64,000 bases of DNA from Lachnospiraceae bacterium. GTDB taxonomy: Bacteria > Bacillota > Clostridia > Lachnospirales > Lachnospiraceae. Positions 33,135-43,493 of this stretch are shown here, piece by piece. A program made the position numbers and the translations under genes. Position 1 is the first letter of the stretch, and each line of letters starts with the position of its first letter. Below the pieces are notes generated by a model. That model saw only the letters and a list, made by a program, of their open reading frames with translations, had not been told where the DNA came from and ran no database searches. The stretch lies in contig JAFUNK010000003.1 of assembly GCA_017482205.1 (NCBI GenBank), positions 1 through 64,000 on the forward strand. The letters are read 5' to 3'.

Positions 33135-34436
33135 ATGAACTATGCACAGACTTTGGAATATGTGGAATCTTTAAAGATGTATGGGATTGTTCCGGGACTT
33201 TCCAATATAACAGAACTTTGCAAAAGACTGGGAAATCCGCAGGATGCACTTTCCTTTGTGCATATTGCAGGTACAAACGGAAAGGGTTCCGTGCTGGCTT
33301 TTGTATCCACCATATTAAAATGTGCAGGATATAAAACAGGCAGATATATTTCTCCGGTGATTTCAAATTATTGTGAAAAAATACAGATAAATGGCAGACC
33401 CATTACCAAAAAGGCAATTTGTGAATATATGGAAGAGGTAAAGACAGCCTGTGAAAGTATGGTTGCGGACGGGCTTTCACATCCTACACCTTTTGAGGTG
33501 GAAACAGCACTGGCTTTTTTGTATTTTAAAAGAAGTGGTTGCGATATTGTGGTGTTGGAAACCGGTATGGGTGGCAGAGAAGACGCCACGAATTTGATTA
33601 CCACTACCAAGGTGGCGGTGCTTTCTTCCATCAGTATGGATCATATGCAGTTTTTGGGCAATACATTGGAAAAAATCGCGTGGCAGAAGGCAGGAATAAT
33701 AAAAGACAACTGTTATGTAATGAGTGCAAAGCAGGAAAATGAGGCTTTGGAGGTTATCAGACAGGAAGCGGAGGAAAAAAATGCATCATTGGCGGTGGTA
33801 AAGGATGCAACTAAGGTAAAGTATGGTCTGGAAAAGCAAAGGTTTACTTATGAAACAACGGAAGGGACATGCTTTTCCAATTTGGAAATTACATTGGCAG
33901 GAAAGCATCAGGTTGAAAATGCCGTGCTGGCAGTAGAGGTTATTGAAAAACTTTCTCATTGTGGTTATGCAGTATCGGAAAAACAGTTGCGGAAAGGATT
34001 GCTTGAAACGGCATGGATAGGCAGATTTCAGGTTCTTTCCAAGAAACCGCTTTTTATAATAGATGGAGCACATAATGAAGATGCAGCCAAAAAACTTGCG
34101 GATTCTGTCCGTTTTTATTTTACAAACAAGCGAATTATCTATATAATAGGAATACTAAGGGACAAAGAATATGAAAAAGTAATTGCGGAAACATATGCCT
34201 ATGCAGACCAGATTATTACCGTAACACCGCCGGAAAATGAGCGTGCCCTTCCGGCACTGGAACTGGCACAGACCGTAAAGGAGTATCATCCTAATGTGAC
34301 AGTTGCGGGCAGCTTGGAGGAAGCCGTGGAGATGGCGTATCTTCTGGCGGGAAAAGAAGATGTGATTATCAGTTTCGGTTCTTTGTCGTATTTGGGAAGA
34401 TTGACAGAAATTTTGGGCAAACGAGAGAAAAAATAA
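33135..34436 (+). CDS. folC: Bifunctional folylpolyglutamate/dihydrofolate synthase
   Basis: 433 residues. The Mur-ligase-type ATP site [16 protein letters not shown], the DEGATSMDH-like block [25 protein letters not shown] and the C-terminal [13 protein letters not shown] are all present. It adds glutamate to dihydropteroate and folates. AAAGGAG precedes ATG. It is the first gene of the folate operon; its stop overlaps the ATG of folE by one base (TAATG). Confidence 0.97.
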   Translation: MNYAQTLEYVESLKMYGIVPGLSNITELCKRLGNPQDALSFVHIAGTNGKGSVLAFVSTILKCAGYKTGRYISPVISNYCEKIQINGRPITKKAICEYMEEVKTACESMVADGLSHPTPFEVETALAFLYFKRSGCDIVVLETGMGGREDATNLITTTKVAVLSSISMDHMQFLGNTLEKIAWQKAGIIKDNCYVMSAKQENEALEVIRQEAEEKNASLAVVKDATKVKYGLEKQRFTYETTEGTCFSNLEITLAGKHQVENAVLAVEVIEKLSHCGYAVSEKQLRKGLLETAWIGRFQVLSKKPLFIIDGAHNEDAAKKLADSVRFYFTNKRIIYIIGILRDKEYEKVIAETYAYADQIITVTPPENERALPALELAQTVKEYHPNVTVAGSLEEAVEMAYLLAGKEDVIISFGSLSYLGRLTEILGKREKK

Positions 34437-35011
34437 TGCCGAAAGGAAGCAGCAAAGCGATGGATAAAGCAAAAATTGAGGCAGGTGTAAAATTAATTCT
34501 GGAAGGGATTGGTGAGGATGTAGGCCGTGAAGGACTACTGGATACACCGGCACGCATTGCCAGAATGTATGAAGAGACATGTGCGGGAAACAGCGAGGAT
34601 GCGGGAGTACATCTGAAAAAGACATTCAGCGTGGAAAACAGCGGTATGGTAGTAGAAAAGGATATCGTGTTTTATTCTACCTGTGAGCATCATATGATGC
34701 CTTTTTACGGCAAAGCCCATATTGCCTATATTCCGGACGGCAAAGTAGTAGGCATCAGTAAACTTGCCAGAACGGTGGAAGTATATGCAAAGAGATTACA
34801 GATTCAGGAACGCATGACCGGGCAGATTGCAGATGCTATTATGGAGCATTTAAGTCCTAAGGGAGTAATGGTGATGTTAGAAGCAGAGCATATGTGTATG
34901 ACTATGCGTGGTGTGAAAAAGCCCGGCAGTAAAACAGTAACATTGGCTTCCAGAGGTGTCTTTGAAGAAGATGGAGCATTAAAGGAACAGTTTTTCCATA
35001 TGATAGATTGA
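34436..35011 (+). CDS. folE: GTP cyclohydrolase I
   Basis: 191 residues, or 183 if ATG 34460 (after GAAAGGAAG) is used. Zinc ligands are in [14 protein letters not shown] and [10 protein letters not shown]; the signature [27 protein letters not shown] follows. It opens the GTP ring to form dihydroneopterin triphosphate, the entry to folate. It is translationally coupled to folC. Confidence 0.97.
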   Translation: MPKGSSKAMDKAKIEAGVKLILEGIGEDVGREGLLDTPARIARMYEETCAGNSEDAGVHLKKTFSVENSGMVVEKDIVFYSTCEHHMMPFYGKAHIAYIPDGKVVGISKLARTVEVYAKRLQIQERMTGQIADAIMEHLSPKGVMVMLEAEHMCMTMRGVKKPGSKTVTLASRGVFEEDGALKEQFFHMID

Positions 35012-35114
35012 CGGTACAACGGACAGGAAAACGGATGAAAAATTCGGTTAAGCAAAACAGCCGGACATTCAAATAGGGAATGGAAAACAGATAACCGAAT
35101 GCAGGTGTGGAACA

Positions 35115-35597
35115 ATGGAACGAATTGATAAAATATTAAATCAGGATTTATTTTTAAAATATCTGCACCTGAATGAAGAGGCAGAGAAGAATAGGATTTT
35201 TTGCCACCATGATATGGTACACTTCCTGGATGTGGCACGGATTGCATGGATACTGAACTTGGAAGAAGGGCTGGGAATTGCGAAAGATTTGATTTATGCG
35301 GCAGCCCTGCTTCATGATATCGGCAGACATATGCAGTATGCAGACGGTACGCCCCATGAGAAGGCGTCGGCAGTATTGGCACTTGAAATACTGAAAGAGT
35401 GCGGATTTGATGATAAAGAAACGCGTGTTATTATTTCGGCAATAGAAACACACCGTGATAGTGAGGTTGCAACAGAGGCTACTTTAAACGGTATTCTTTA
35501 CAGGGCAGACAAAGCCAGCAGACCATGCTTTGCCTGCAAGGCAGAAAAGCAGTGTGACTGGAAGAAAGACAAGAAAAATAAGACCATAAAGTGGTAA
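35115..35597 (+). CDS. HD-domain hydrolase of the folate operon
   Basis: 160 residues with HD-superfamily metal ligands in CHHDMVHFLDVARI and AALLHDIGRHMQY, then ISAIETHRD. A Cys cluster near the C-terminus (CFACKAEKQC) is unusual. HD proteins cleave phosphate esters. Placed between folE and folP, it may act on a pterin phosphate (removal of phosphates from dihydroneopterin triphosphate has no dedicated gene here), but that is inference from position. It follows folE by 103 nt and precedes folP by 21 nt. Confidence 0.88.
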   Translation: MERIDKILNQDLFLKYLHLNEEAEKNRIFCHHDMVHFLDVARIAWILNLEEGLGIAKDLIYAAALLHDIGRHMQYADGTPHEKASAVLALEILKECGFDDKETRVIISAIETHRDSEVATEATLNGILYRADKASRPCFACKAEKQCDWKKDKKNKTIKW

Positions 35598-35618
35598 GGC
35601 CTGCGGAGGGTAATTAGT

Positions 35619-36431
35619 ATGAAAATCGGTAACAGAGAATTTAAAGAGCACGGTAAGACTTATATCATGGGTATTCTGAATGTGACGCCGGATTCCTTTT
35701 CTGATGGAGGCAGTTGGAATGCTTTGGACCGGGCTCTTTTTCATGTAGAAGAAATGTGCAAAGAAGGAATGGATATCCTGGATATCGGCGGGGAATCCAC
35801 AAGACCTGGATATACACTGCTTTCAGATGAGGAAGAAATTACCAGAGTGGTGCCGGTAATAGAAGCAGTAAAGAAACGGTTTGATATACCGGTTTCTCTG
35901 GATACCTATAAAAGTGGTGTGGCAGAAGCAGGGATAGATGCAGGTATAGATTTGATAAATGATATCTGGGGGCTTAAATATGATGACAAAATGGCAGAAG
36001 TCATTGCTAAGAGCAAGTTACCCTGCTGTCTCATGCACAATAGGAAGAATACAGAGTATGTGGATTTTCTGAAAGATGTGGAAAAAGATTTACGAGAAAC
36101 CCTTGCATTGGCAGAGAACGCGGGGATAGAGAAAAATAAAATTATTTTAGATCCGGGAGTAGGGTTTGCAAAAACCTATGAACAAAATCTGCACATAATA
36201 AATCATTTGGAGCAATTGCATGAACTGGGCTGTCCCGTGCTGCTTGGCACCAGCCGCAAATCAGTTATCGGTCTGACACTGGATTTGCCCACAGAAGAAC
36301 GGTTAGAAGGAACTCTGGTAACCACAGTTATGGGTGTTATGAAAGGTTGCAGTTTTGTGCGTGTCCATGATGTAAAAGAAAACTATCGGGCTGTTAAGAT
36401 GGCAGAAGCGATTTTGAATAGTCGGATATAA
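35619..36431 (+). CDS. folP: Dihydropteroate synthase
   Basis: 270 residues with both family signatures: MGILNVTPDSFSDGG and DILDIGGESTRPGY. It joins p-aminobenzoate to the pterin diphosphate. The sulphonamide target. GGAGGG precedes the start. Other pterin-binding blocks (LDTYKSGVAEAGIDAGIDLINDIWG, LDPGVGFAKTYEQN, GTSRKSVIG) are complete. Confidence 0.97.
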   Translation: MKIGNREFKEHGKTYIMGILNVTPDSFSDGGSWNALDRALFHVEEMCKEGMDILDIGGESTRPGYTLLSDEEEITRVVPVIEAVKKRFDIPVSLDTYKSGVAEAGIDAGIDLINDIWGLKYDDKMAEVIAKSKLPCCLMHNRKNTEYVDFLKDVEKDLRETLALAENAGIEKNKIILDPGVGFAKTYEQNLHIINHLEQLHELGCPVLLGTSRKSVIGLTLDLPTEERLEGTLVTTVMGVMKGCSFVRVHDVKENYRAVKMAEAILNSRI

Positions 36432-36514
36432 GATGTTGAAGTATGTTCCTATGTCAGATATAGGATATTGGATGTGAAATGAATATGAACGATACCCAAA
36501 CGGCAGGAGGAAGT

Positions 36515-37366
36515 ATGCAGGGATTGGATCAAATCAAAATTGAAAATTTAGAAATATTTGCCCACCATGGGGTATTTGCTGAGGAAAAGCAGAACGGACA
36601 AAATTTTTATGTGAATGCGACGCTGCATACAAATTTACGACTGGCAGGATTAAATGATGACTTAACTTTGTCTACGCATTATGGAGAAGTCAGTCTGTTT
36701 ATTAAGGAGAAAATGACGGAAGTTACCTATGATTTGATTGAGACAGCGGCAGAGAGAGCGGCAGAAGCCATTTTACTTCAGTTTCCTTTGGTAAAGGCAT
36801 TAGAATTAGAATTGCGAAAGCCCCATGCACCTATTCCTATGACTTTTGAATCCGTATCGGTAAAGATATACCGCAGTTGGCATAAGGCATACATAGCATT
36901 TGGCTCCAATATGGGAGATTCTGAAAAGTATATTGCAGATGCCCTCAAGGGTCTGTCAATGGATAATAGATGCAAAGTGATAAAAGTGAGCGACATTATC
37001 CGTACTAAGCCCTACGGTGGAGTAGAACAGGCAGATTTTTATAATGGTGTACTGGAGCTGGACACCTTGTATACAGAGGGAGAACTACTTGACAGGCTGC
37101 ATGAATTGGAACAGGCGGCAGGCAGGGAGCGCAAGATACACTGGGGTCCCCGTACATTGGATTTGGATATTATTTTTTATGATAAAGAGATTTATGAGGA
37201 TGACAGACTTTGTATTCCCCATGCGGATATGCAGAACAGGGATTTTGTATTAAAACCCATGGTGCAGATTGCACCTTATTTTAGGCATCCTGTATATGGT
37301 CAGACTATGACACAACTTTTGCAGGCATTGGAAGCAGGAAAAAGGAGCAATTATGGGAAAGTATGA
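36515..37366 (+). CDS. folBK: Fused dihydroneopterin aldolase / HPPK
   Basis: About 283 residues. AGGAGG (36505-36510) favours ATG 36515; an upstream ATG at 36479 would add twelve residues. The first 115 residues are dihydroneopterin aldolase (IKIENLEIFAHHGVFAEEKQNGQNFYV); residues from about 125 are 6-hydroxymethyl-dihydropterin pyrophosphokinase (AYIAFGSNMGDSEKYI, HWGPRTLDLDIIFYD, IPHADMQNRDFVLKPMVQIAP). The fusion covers the two steps before folP. The stop codon overlaps the start of the next gene by 14 bp. Confidence 0.95.
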   Translation: MQGLDQIKIENLEIFAHHGVFAEEKQNGQNFYVNATLHTNLRLAGLNDDLTLSTHYGEVSLFIKEKMTEVTYDLIETAAERAAEAILLQFPLVKALELELRKPHAPIPMTFESVSVKIYRSWHKAYIAFGSNMGDSEKYIADALKGLSMDNRCKVIKVSDIIRTKPYGGVEQADFYNGVLELDTLYTEGELLDRLHELEQAAGRERKIHWGPRTLDLDIIFYDKEIYEDDRLCIPHADMQNRDFVLKPMVQIAPYFRHPVYGQTMTQLLQALEAGKRSNYGKV

Positions 37367-37811
37367 TGTAGATTTGATGGACGGTTACGACGGAAAAGCC
37401 TGTATCTATGATGAAAAGAAGGAAAAGCGATACCAATCGACCATATGGATTTGTATTATGGTTTGTATGATATTGGCATTGATACGAGGTGTAACCTGGC
37501 ATATGGAAGAGGTATATATTGCACTTCATTATCAGACGCTGGAAGCAGAATATAATGAGAAGTCGGATTATGCCTATTATGTGGATGCAAACGGTAAGAT
37601 GCAGCAGTGTAGTATGGACGGTTATGAAGTGGATATAAGGGATGGTAAAGTTACGCTTTATTATAATGAAGATATGTCCGAGATACGTCCCGTCAATACA
37701 TTCTGGTTTTGGGGAAAAGTTTATATTTTCTTAGGCGGAATCATTGCGGTATGTGCATGGAGAATTGCCAGAATATATACTAAGAAAAGGCATAGTGATG
37801 TAGCAGAATAA
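37353..37811 (+). CDS. Hypothetical two-helix membrane protein
   Basis: 152 residues, start overlapping the end of folBK and preceded by AAAAGGAG inside that gene. One helix at about 28-48 and one at about 113-133 enclose an extracellular domain of about 65 residues (YAYYVDANGKMQQCSMDGYEVDIRDGKVTLYYNED). No family recognised. It is the last gene of the folate operon by position and is followed by a terminator. Confidence 0.75.
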   Translation: MGKYDVDLMDGYDGKACIYDEKKEKRYQSTIWICIMVCMILALIRGVTWHMEEVYIALHYQTLEAEYNEKSDYAYYVDANGKMQQCSMDGYEVDIRDGKVTLYYNEDMSEIRPVNTFWFWGKVYIFLGGIIAVCAWRIARIYTKKRHSDVAE

Positions 37812-37864
37812 GATGAGTTTTAGGGTAAAAAGAAGATTATAGACAAAAATTGACAGTGTTTTTT

Positions 37865-37899
37865 GGTGCTTTTGCATAGTAGTTGAAAGCACCTTTTTT
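37865..37899 (+). terminator. Terminator of the folate operon
   Basis: GGTGCTTT (37865-37872) pairs with AAAGCACC (37886-37893), followed by six Ts. Confidence 0.85.
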
Positions 37900-38039
37900 A
37901 TGGTACAATAAAAATACTTTTACGGTTTGCAATTGTGTTGCGTTAAAGTGCCACAAAATATTTTATGTGATGGAGTAAAACCGAGGCAAGGTACATAAAT
38001 GCAACAAAAGAAAAAGAGATTTAATTTGGAGGAAACAAA

Positions 38040-39341
38040 ATGATCTGGTCAAAAGAAGAAACTATGTCCAGAGCGGAAATAGAAGCGATACAGCTTACCC
38101 GCTTAAAGGATACCGTTAAGCAGGTATGGGATAAGGTACCCGCTTACAGGAAAAAGATGGAAGATGCAGGAGTAAAACCCGAAGATATACAGACCTTAAA
38201 AGATTTGGCAAAGATGCCCTTTGTTACGAAACAGGATTTGCGTGACAATTATCCTTTCGGTTTGTTTGCAGTGGATAAGGAAGAACTGGTGCGTATCCAT
38301 GCATCCAGCGGTACTACCGGTAAGCCTACGGTGGTAGGTTACACCAAAAGAGACTTGGAAATGTGGACCGAGTGCGTCTCCCGTATTGCAGCCATGGGTG
38401 GTGCCACTAAAAAGGATGTGGCACAGATTTGCTTCGGTTACGGTATGTTTACCGGTGCACTGGGCTTACACTTTGGACTGGAAAATATTGGTGCCACACT
38501 GGTGCCTTCTTCTACCGGTAACTCTGAAAAGCAGATTATGTATATGAAGGATTTCGGCACTACATTGCTGGTGGCTACCCCTTCCTATGCGCTGCGTCTG
38601 GCAGAAGTGGCATTGTCCATGGGAATCGACCCTAAGAAGGATTTAAATGTAAAAATCGGTCTGGTGGGAAGTGAATTGTTAACAGAAGCCATGCGTGAAG
38701 AAATGCACAAGCTCTGGGGCGATGACATGTTAGTAACCTCCAACTACGGTATGAGTGAACTGATGGGTCCCGGTGTGTCCGGTGAGTGTGAGCATATGTG
38801 CGGTATGCATATCAATGAAGACTATTTTATTCCGGAAATCATTGACCCTAAGACCGGCGAAGTATTGCCTCCCGGTGAAAAGGGTGAATTGGTAGTGACC
38901 TGTATTTACAAAGAAGGTTTGCCCCTCATCCGTTACAGGACCAAGGATGTAACCAGACTGATTTATGAACCTTGTAAATGCGGACGTACTACCTGCCGTA
39001 TGGAAAATCTGGACGGACGTACCGATGATATGTTAAAAATCCGCGGTGTAAACGTATTCCCCAGCCAGATTGAAGAAGTGATTTTAAGTGTGGATGAAAT
39101 CGGTCCTCACTATGAAATCATCTTAACCCGTAAGGACCATGCCGACCGTATGGAAATACGTGTGGAACTGTTAAAAGAAACCGATTCCTACAAAGAATTG
39201 GAAGAAATAGAAAAGAAAATCAAATCAAAACTCCGTATTGTTTTGGGACTGGATGCCAAAATCAGCTTAGAGTCCCCCAATACCTTACAGAGATTTGAAG
39301 GCAAAGCAAAAAGAGTAAAAGATTTAAGAGAGGGAATATAA
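38040..39341 (+). CDS. paaK: Phenylacetate-CoA ligase (first copy)
   Basis: 433 residues. AMP-binding signature [15 protein letters not shown], then YGMSELMGPGVSGEC and [24 protein letters not shown]. Forms aryl-acetyl-CoA from an aryl acetate, ATP and CoA. GGAGGAAAC precedes the ATG. It is the first gene of an operon with iorA and iorB and a second copy of itself, which points to interconversion of aryl acetates (phenylacetate, indoleacetate) and aryl pyruvates rather than to aerobic phenylacetate breakdown, whose genes are absent. Confidence 0.95.
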   Translation: MIWSKEETMSRAEIEAIQLTRLKDTVKQVWDKVPAYRKKMEDAGVKPEDIQTLKDLAKMPFVTKQDLRDNYPFGLFAVDKEELVRIHASSGTTGKPTVVGYTKRDLEMWTECVSRIAAMGGATKKDVAQICFGYGMFTGALGLHFGLENIGATLVPSSTGNSEKQIMYMKDFGTTLLVATPSYALRLAEVALSMGIDPKKDLNVKIGLVGSELLTEAMREEMHKLWGDDMLVTSNYGMSELMGPGVSGECEHMCGMHINEDYFIPEIIDPKTGEVLPPGEKGELVVTCIYKEGLPLIRYRTKDVTRLIYEPCKCGRTTCRMENLDGRTDDMLKIRGVNVFPSQIEEVILSVDEIGPHYEIILTRKDHADRMEIRVELLKETDSYKELEEIEKKIKSKLRIVLGLDAKISLESPNTLQRFEGKAKRVKDLREGI

Positions 39342-39343
39342 TC

Positions 39344-41086
39344 GTGGCAGAGAAGAAAATTATGTTGGGAAACGAAGCGATAGCCAGAGGTGCTTATGAA
39401 GCAGGTGTGAAGGTATCTGCGGCTTATCCCGGTACTCCCAGTACAGAAATCAGTGAAAATATTGTAAAATATCCGGAGATTTACGCAGAGTGGTCTCCTA
39501 ACGAAAAAGTAGCAATGGAAGTGGCTATCGGTGCATCCATCAGCGGTGTAAGAGCCATGGCTTCCATGAAGCATGTTGGTGTGAATGTGGCAAGTGACCC
39601 CTTATATACCATTTCTTACGGTGGTGTAAACGGTGGTCTGGTACTGGTGGCAGCAGATGACCCGGGCCTTTACAGTTCCCAGAATGAACAGGATACCCGC
39701 TGCGTGGCACGTGCCGCAATCGTACCGGTATTGGAGCCTTCCGACAGTGCGGAAGCAAAAGAGTTTATGAAGTTTGCATTTGAACTCAGTGAAGATTACG
39801 ACACACCTGTTATTTTACGTACAACCACAAGACTTTCCCATTCTCAGGGTGTTGTGGAGTTAAATGACAGAGTTGTGCCCGAGGACAAAGCCTATGAGCG
39901 TAATCCTGCGAAGTTTGTTATGATGCCCGGCAATGCAAAAGGCCGTCACGTATATGTGGAAGAACGCATGAACCGTCTGATGGAAGATGGTTGTAACTTT
40001 GCCATCAACAGGGCAGAGTACAGAGATACCTCTATCGGTTTTATTACCAGCGGTATTCCGTACCAGTATGTAAGGGAGGCATGCCCCAACGCTTCCGTAT
40101 TAAAGCTGGGTATGGTACATCCCCTTCCCAAGAAGTTAATTGAAGAATTTGCTTCCAAGGTGGATAAATTATACATATTTGAAGAATTAGAGCCCGTTAT
40201 CGAAGAACAGGTACGTTCCTGGGGCATTGAGGCAGTGGGCAAAGAAATCTTTACCCGTCAGGGTGAATACAGTGCAAACCTGCTTCGCAAGGTATTATTA
40301 AACGAAAATCCTCAGAAGGAAGCGGCAGAGCAGGTACCTGCAAGACCTCCTATTCTGTGTCCGGGCTGCCCGCACAGAAGTGTATTCTCCGTATTAAACA
40401 AATTAAAAATTCATGCTGCAGGCGATATCGGATGTTACACCTTAGGTGCAGTGGCACCGTTAAGTGTCATTGATACTACCGTATGTATGGGTGCCAGCAT
40501 TTCTACCCTGCATGGTATGGAAAAAGCAAAAGGCAAGGATTATATTAAGAACTGGGTAGCCGTAATCGGTGACTCTACCTTTATGCATACCGGTGTAAAC
40601 TCCCTGATGAACATGGTTTACAATCAGGGCACCGGAACTGTTATGATTTTGGATAACTCTACCACAGGTATGACCGGTCATCAGGACAATGCCGCAACCG
40701 GTAAGACCCTGATGGGAGAAACCGTACCCGCTATCAATATTTATCACCTCTGCAAATCCATGGGCATCAACCATGTGATTGAGGTAAATGCCTTTGATTT
40801 AAAAGAACTGGAACGTGTGATAAAAGAAGAAACCCAAAGAGACGAAGTTTCCGTTATTATCACAAAATCTCCCTGCGTACTGTTAAAGGGCAATGTATTC
40901 CCCAACGTATGCAGACCCATTCCTGAGAAGTGTAAGAAGTGTGGTGCGTGTTTGCGCCCCGGTTGTCCTGCACTGACCAAGAATGCAGACGGTACCATTT
41001 CCATCGATGAAACCATGTGTAACGGTTGCGGACTGTGTAAAAATCTTTGCATGTTCGATGCCATCGACTGCGTACCGAGAAACTAA
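39344..41086 (+). CDS. iorA: Indolepyruvate ferredoxin oxidoreductase alpha subunit
   Basis: 580 residues from a GTG start, 2 nt after paaK. N-terminal pyruvate-oxidoreductase-type domain (ARGAYEAGVKVSAAYPGTPSTEISE), thiamine diphosphate domain (CPGCPHRSVFSVL, GDIGCYTLGA, VAVIGDSTFMHTG), and two [4Fe-4S] clusters at the C-terminus (CKKCGACLRPGC and CNGCGLCKNLC). Converts aryl pyruvates plus CoA to aryl-acetyl-CoA with reduction of ferredoxin, or the reverse. Oxygen-sensitive, typical of strict anaerobes. Confidence 0.97.
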   Translation: MAEKKIMLGNEAIARGAYEAGVKVSAAYPGTPSTEISENIVKYPEIYAEWSPNEKVAMEVAIGASISGVRAMASMKHVGVNVASDPLYTISYGGVNGGLVLVAADDPGLYSSQNEQDTRCVARAAIVPVLEPSDSAEAKEFMKFAFELSEDYDTPVILRTTTRLSHSQGVVELNDRVVPEDKAYERNPAKFVMMPGNAKGRHVYVEERMNRLMEDGCNFAINRAEYRDTSIGFITSGIPYQYVREACPNASVLKLGMVHPLPKKLIEEFASKVDKLYIFEELEPVIEEQVRSWGIEAVGKEIFTRQGEYSANLLRKVLLNENPQKEAAEQVPARPPILCPGCPHRSVFSVLNKLKIHAAGDIGCYTLGAVAPLSVIDTTVCMGASISTLHGMEKAKGKDYIKNWVAVIGDSTFMHTGVNSLMNMVYNQGTGTVMILDNSTTGMTGHQDNAATGKTLMGETVPAINIYHLCKSMGINHVIEVNAFDLKELERVIKEETQRDEVSVIITKSPCVLLKGNVFPNVCRPIPEKCKKCGACLRPGCPALTKNADGTISIDETMCNGCGLCKNLCMFDAIDCVPRN

Positions 41087-41105
41087 GGTGAGGGAGGAAA
41101 AATAA

Positions 41106-41675
41106 GTGGAAACAAGAAATATTATGATAGTAGGTGTCGGCGGACAGGGAACCCTTCTTACCAGCCGTATTTTAGGCGGTATCACGGTAGAAGCCGGCTA
41201 TGATGTTAAATTATCCGAAGTGCACGGTATGGCTCAGCGTGGCGGTAGCGTAGTTACTTTTGTCAGATACGGTAAGGAAGTAGCAGAGCCTATTGTGGAA
41301 GAAGGTTGTGCAGATGTACTGATTGCGTTTGAAAGACTGGAAGCACTCCGGTATGCACACTTTTTAAAAGAAGGCGGTGCACTGATTGTCAATGACTGGA
41401 GAATTGACCCCATTACGGTAGTAACCGGTGCTGCGGCATATCCTGAAAACATCATTGAAAAACTGTCTGAAAAATATAAAGTATACAGCATCAATGCAAT
41501 GGAAGAAGCAGCCAAACTTGGCAATGTAAAAGCATTTAATGTGATTGTTTTAGGTCTTGCAGCCAAGCACATGGATTTTGAAAAAGACATGTGGCTTAAG
41601 GTAATCGAAAACACAGTACCCCCCAAGACCATTGAAATTAATAAAAAAGCATTTTTAACAGGTTACGAAAACTAA
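41106..41675 (+). CDS. iorB: Indolepyruvate ferredoxin oxidoreductase beta subunit
   Basis: 189 residues from GTG 41106, preceded by GGGAGG. IMIVGVGGQGTLLTSRILGGI is the gamma-domain signature of the 2-oxoacid ferredoxin oxidoreductases. It forms the heteromeric complex with IorA. Located 19 nt after iorA. Confidence 0.96.
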   Translation: METRNIMIVGVGGQGTLLTSRILGGITVEAGYDVKLSEVHGMAQRGGSVVTFVRYGKEVAEPIVEEGCADVLIAFERLEALRYAHFLKEGGALIVNDWRIDPITVVTGAAAYPENIIEKLSEKYKVYSINAMEEAAKLGNVKAFNVIVLGLAAKHMDFEKDMWLKVIENTVPPKTIEINKKAFLTGYEN

Positions 41676-41738
41676 AGCCTCTTTGCGACAGAAGACAGAT
41701 TCCGCCACAGGGAGAGAAAAAAGGAGAGGTGTAGCAAA

Positions 41739-43037
41739 ATGATTTGGAACGAAACAAAAGAATGCATGAGCCGGGACGAAATGCGTGTTCTGCAGAGTGC
41801 AAGATTAGTGAAAACTGTAGAAAGAGTATATCATAATGTACCTTTTTACCGTAAAAAAATGCAGGAGTTAGGCTTGGAACCCGGTGATATCAAAGGCATT
41901 GAAGATTTACAGAAATTGCCTTTCACCACCAAAAATGACTTAAGAGATACTTATCCTTTCGGATTGTTTGCGGCTCCCCAGTCTGAAATTGTCAGAGTCC
42001 ATGCATCCAGCGGTACTACCGGTAAAGCTACTGTTGTAGGATATACCCGTAAGGATTTGGATATCTGGAGTGAGTGTGTGGCAAGAGCGTTAACCATGGC
42101 AGGTGTATCCAGAAACGATATTATTCAGGTGGCATACGGTTACGGTTTGTTTACCGGCGGTCTGGGTGCCCATGGTGGTGCAGAAAAATTAGGCGCCATG
42201 GTAGTACCGATGTCTACCGGTAATACCAAAAAGCTGACTACCATGATGAAGGACTTTGGTGTTACAGCCATTGCATGTACCCCTTCTTATCTGTGTCATA
42301 TTGCGGAAACTTTGGAAGAAGAGGATGCCATTAAAGATATTAAGTTAAAATGTGCAATCTGTGGTGCAGAGCCTTGGACAGAGAATATGCGTAAGCAGGT
42401 GGAACAGAAATTACATATCCATGCACATGATATTTACGGTCTCAGTGAGGTTATGGGTCCCGGTGTGGCTTGTGACTGTGAGTACCACAAGGGCTTACAT
42501 GTATATGAAGACCATTTCTTGCCTGAAATTATTGATCCGGAAACGTTACAGCCTGTTGCGCCCGGCGAAACCGGAGAACTGGTATTTACCACTATCACAA
42601 AAGAAGGTATTCCTCTGCTTCGTTATCGTACCAGAGACTTAACCAGCATTGATTATAGTCCTTGTGAGTGCGGACGTACCCTTGCAAGAATCAGCAGATT
42701 TAAAGGACGTTCCGACGATATGTTAATTATCCGCGGTGTCAATGTGTTCCCTTCCCAGATTGAAGCAGCGCTTCTTGAAATGGGTGAAACAACACCTCAC
42801 TACATGATGATCGTAGACCGAGTAGGTAATCTGGATACCTTAGAGGTACAGGTAGAAGTAGAAGAGAGATTCTTCTCCGACGAAATCAAAGAATTAGAGA
42901 AGCTGACCAAGAAGATTGCAACCGTTATCCAGCATGCAATCGGTCTTGCAGTAAAAGTAAAACTGGTAGAGCCCAAAACAATCGAACGCAGCATGGGTAA
43001 AGCCGTACATGTAATCGACAAACGTAAACTGGTATAA
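41739..43037 (+). CDS. paaK: Phenylacetate-CoA ligase (second copy)
   Basis: 432 residues with the same motifs as the first copy ([50 protein letters not shown]), but clearly diverged along its length. The two ligases flanking iorAB may differ in substrate (for example phenylacetate against indoleacetate). AGGAGAGG precedes the start; 15 nt separate its stop from the ACT gene. Confidence 0.95.
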   Translation: MIWNETKECMSRDEMRVLQSARLVKTVERVYHNVPFYRKKMQELGLEPGDIKGIEDLQKLPFTTKNDLRDTYPFGLFAAPQSEIVRVHASSGTTGKATVVGYTRKDLDIWSECVARALTMAGVSRNDIIQVAYGYGLFTGGLGAHGGAEKLGAMVVPMSTGNTKKLTTMMKDFGVTAIACTPSYLCHIAETLEEEDAIKDIKLKCAICGAEPWTENMRKQVEQKLHIHAHDIYGLSEVMGPGVACDCEYHKGLHVYEDHFLPEIIDPETLQPVAPGETGELVFTTITKEGIPLLRYRTRDLTSIDYSPCECGRTLARISRFKGRSDDMLIIRGVNVFPSQIEAALLEMGETTPHYMMIVDRVGNLDTLEVQVEVEERFFSDEIKELEKLTKKIATVIQHAIGLAVKVKLVEPKTIERSMGKAVHVIDKRKLV

Positions 43038-43052
43038 GAGAGGAGAACGCTT

Positions 43053-43475
43053 ATGTATATTAAACAATTATCCGTATTTATCGAAAACAGAGAAGGACGC
43101 CTGGAAGAAGTACTGGATGTACTGAAACAAAGCGGTGTCAATATTGTATCATTAAGTCTGGCAGATACCAGTGAATATGGTTTGTTAAGACTTTTGGTAA
43201 ACAATCCCGAGGCTGGAAAGAAAGCGTTGAGAGAAAACGGTTTTTCCGCTATGCTGACCGATGTTTTAGGTGTAAAGCTTTGCCACAGAGTAGGCTACTT
43301 GCAGGAATTGTTAGAGGTTATCTGTAAAAACGGAATCAATATTGAATATATGTATGCACTTTCCACCGGAACGGATGATGCATCCATTGTTATCAAGACT
43401 TCCGATTTGGAAAAGGCAGCAGCAATCTTAAAAGAAACTGCTGTAGAACTGGTGACCCAGGAAGAAATTGCTTAG
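43053..43475 (+). CDS. Tandem ACT-domain protein
   Basis: 140 residues: two ACT repeats (QLSVFIENREGRLEEVLDVLKQSGVNIVSLSLADT at 5-40, and the weaker HRVGYLQELLEVICKNGINIEYMYAL at about 77-103). ACT domains bind amino acids. In anaerobes such small proteins accompany paaK-ior genes and probably sense an aromatic amino acid. GAGAGGAG precedes the start. Confidence 0.92.
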   Translation: MYIKQLSVFIENREGRLEEVLDVLKQSGVNIVSLSLADTSEYGLLRLLVNNPEAGKKALRENGFSAMLTDVLGVKLCHRVGYLQELLEVICKNGINIEYMYALSTGTDDASIVIKTSDLEKAAAILKETAVELVTQEEIA

Positions 43476-43493
43476 TATTTTGGAGACACAATA

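Noticed and set aside
33100-33366. Minus-strand extension of the CmpB-like gene to 33366
   Set aside because: The extra segment is antisense to folC and its leader, and its translation is not like a membrane protein of the family; the recognisable protein begins at 33099.
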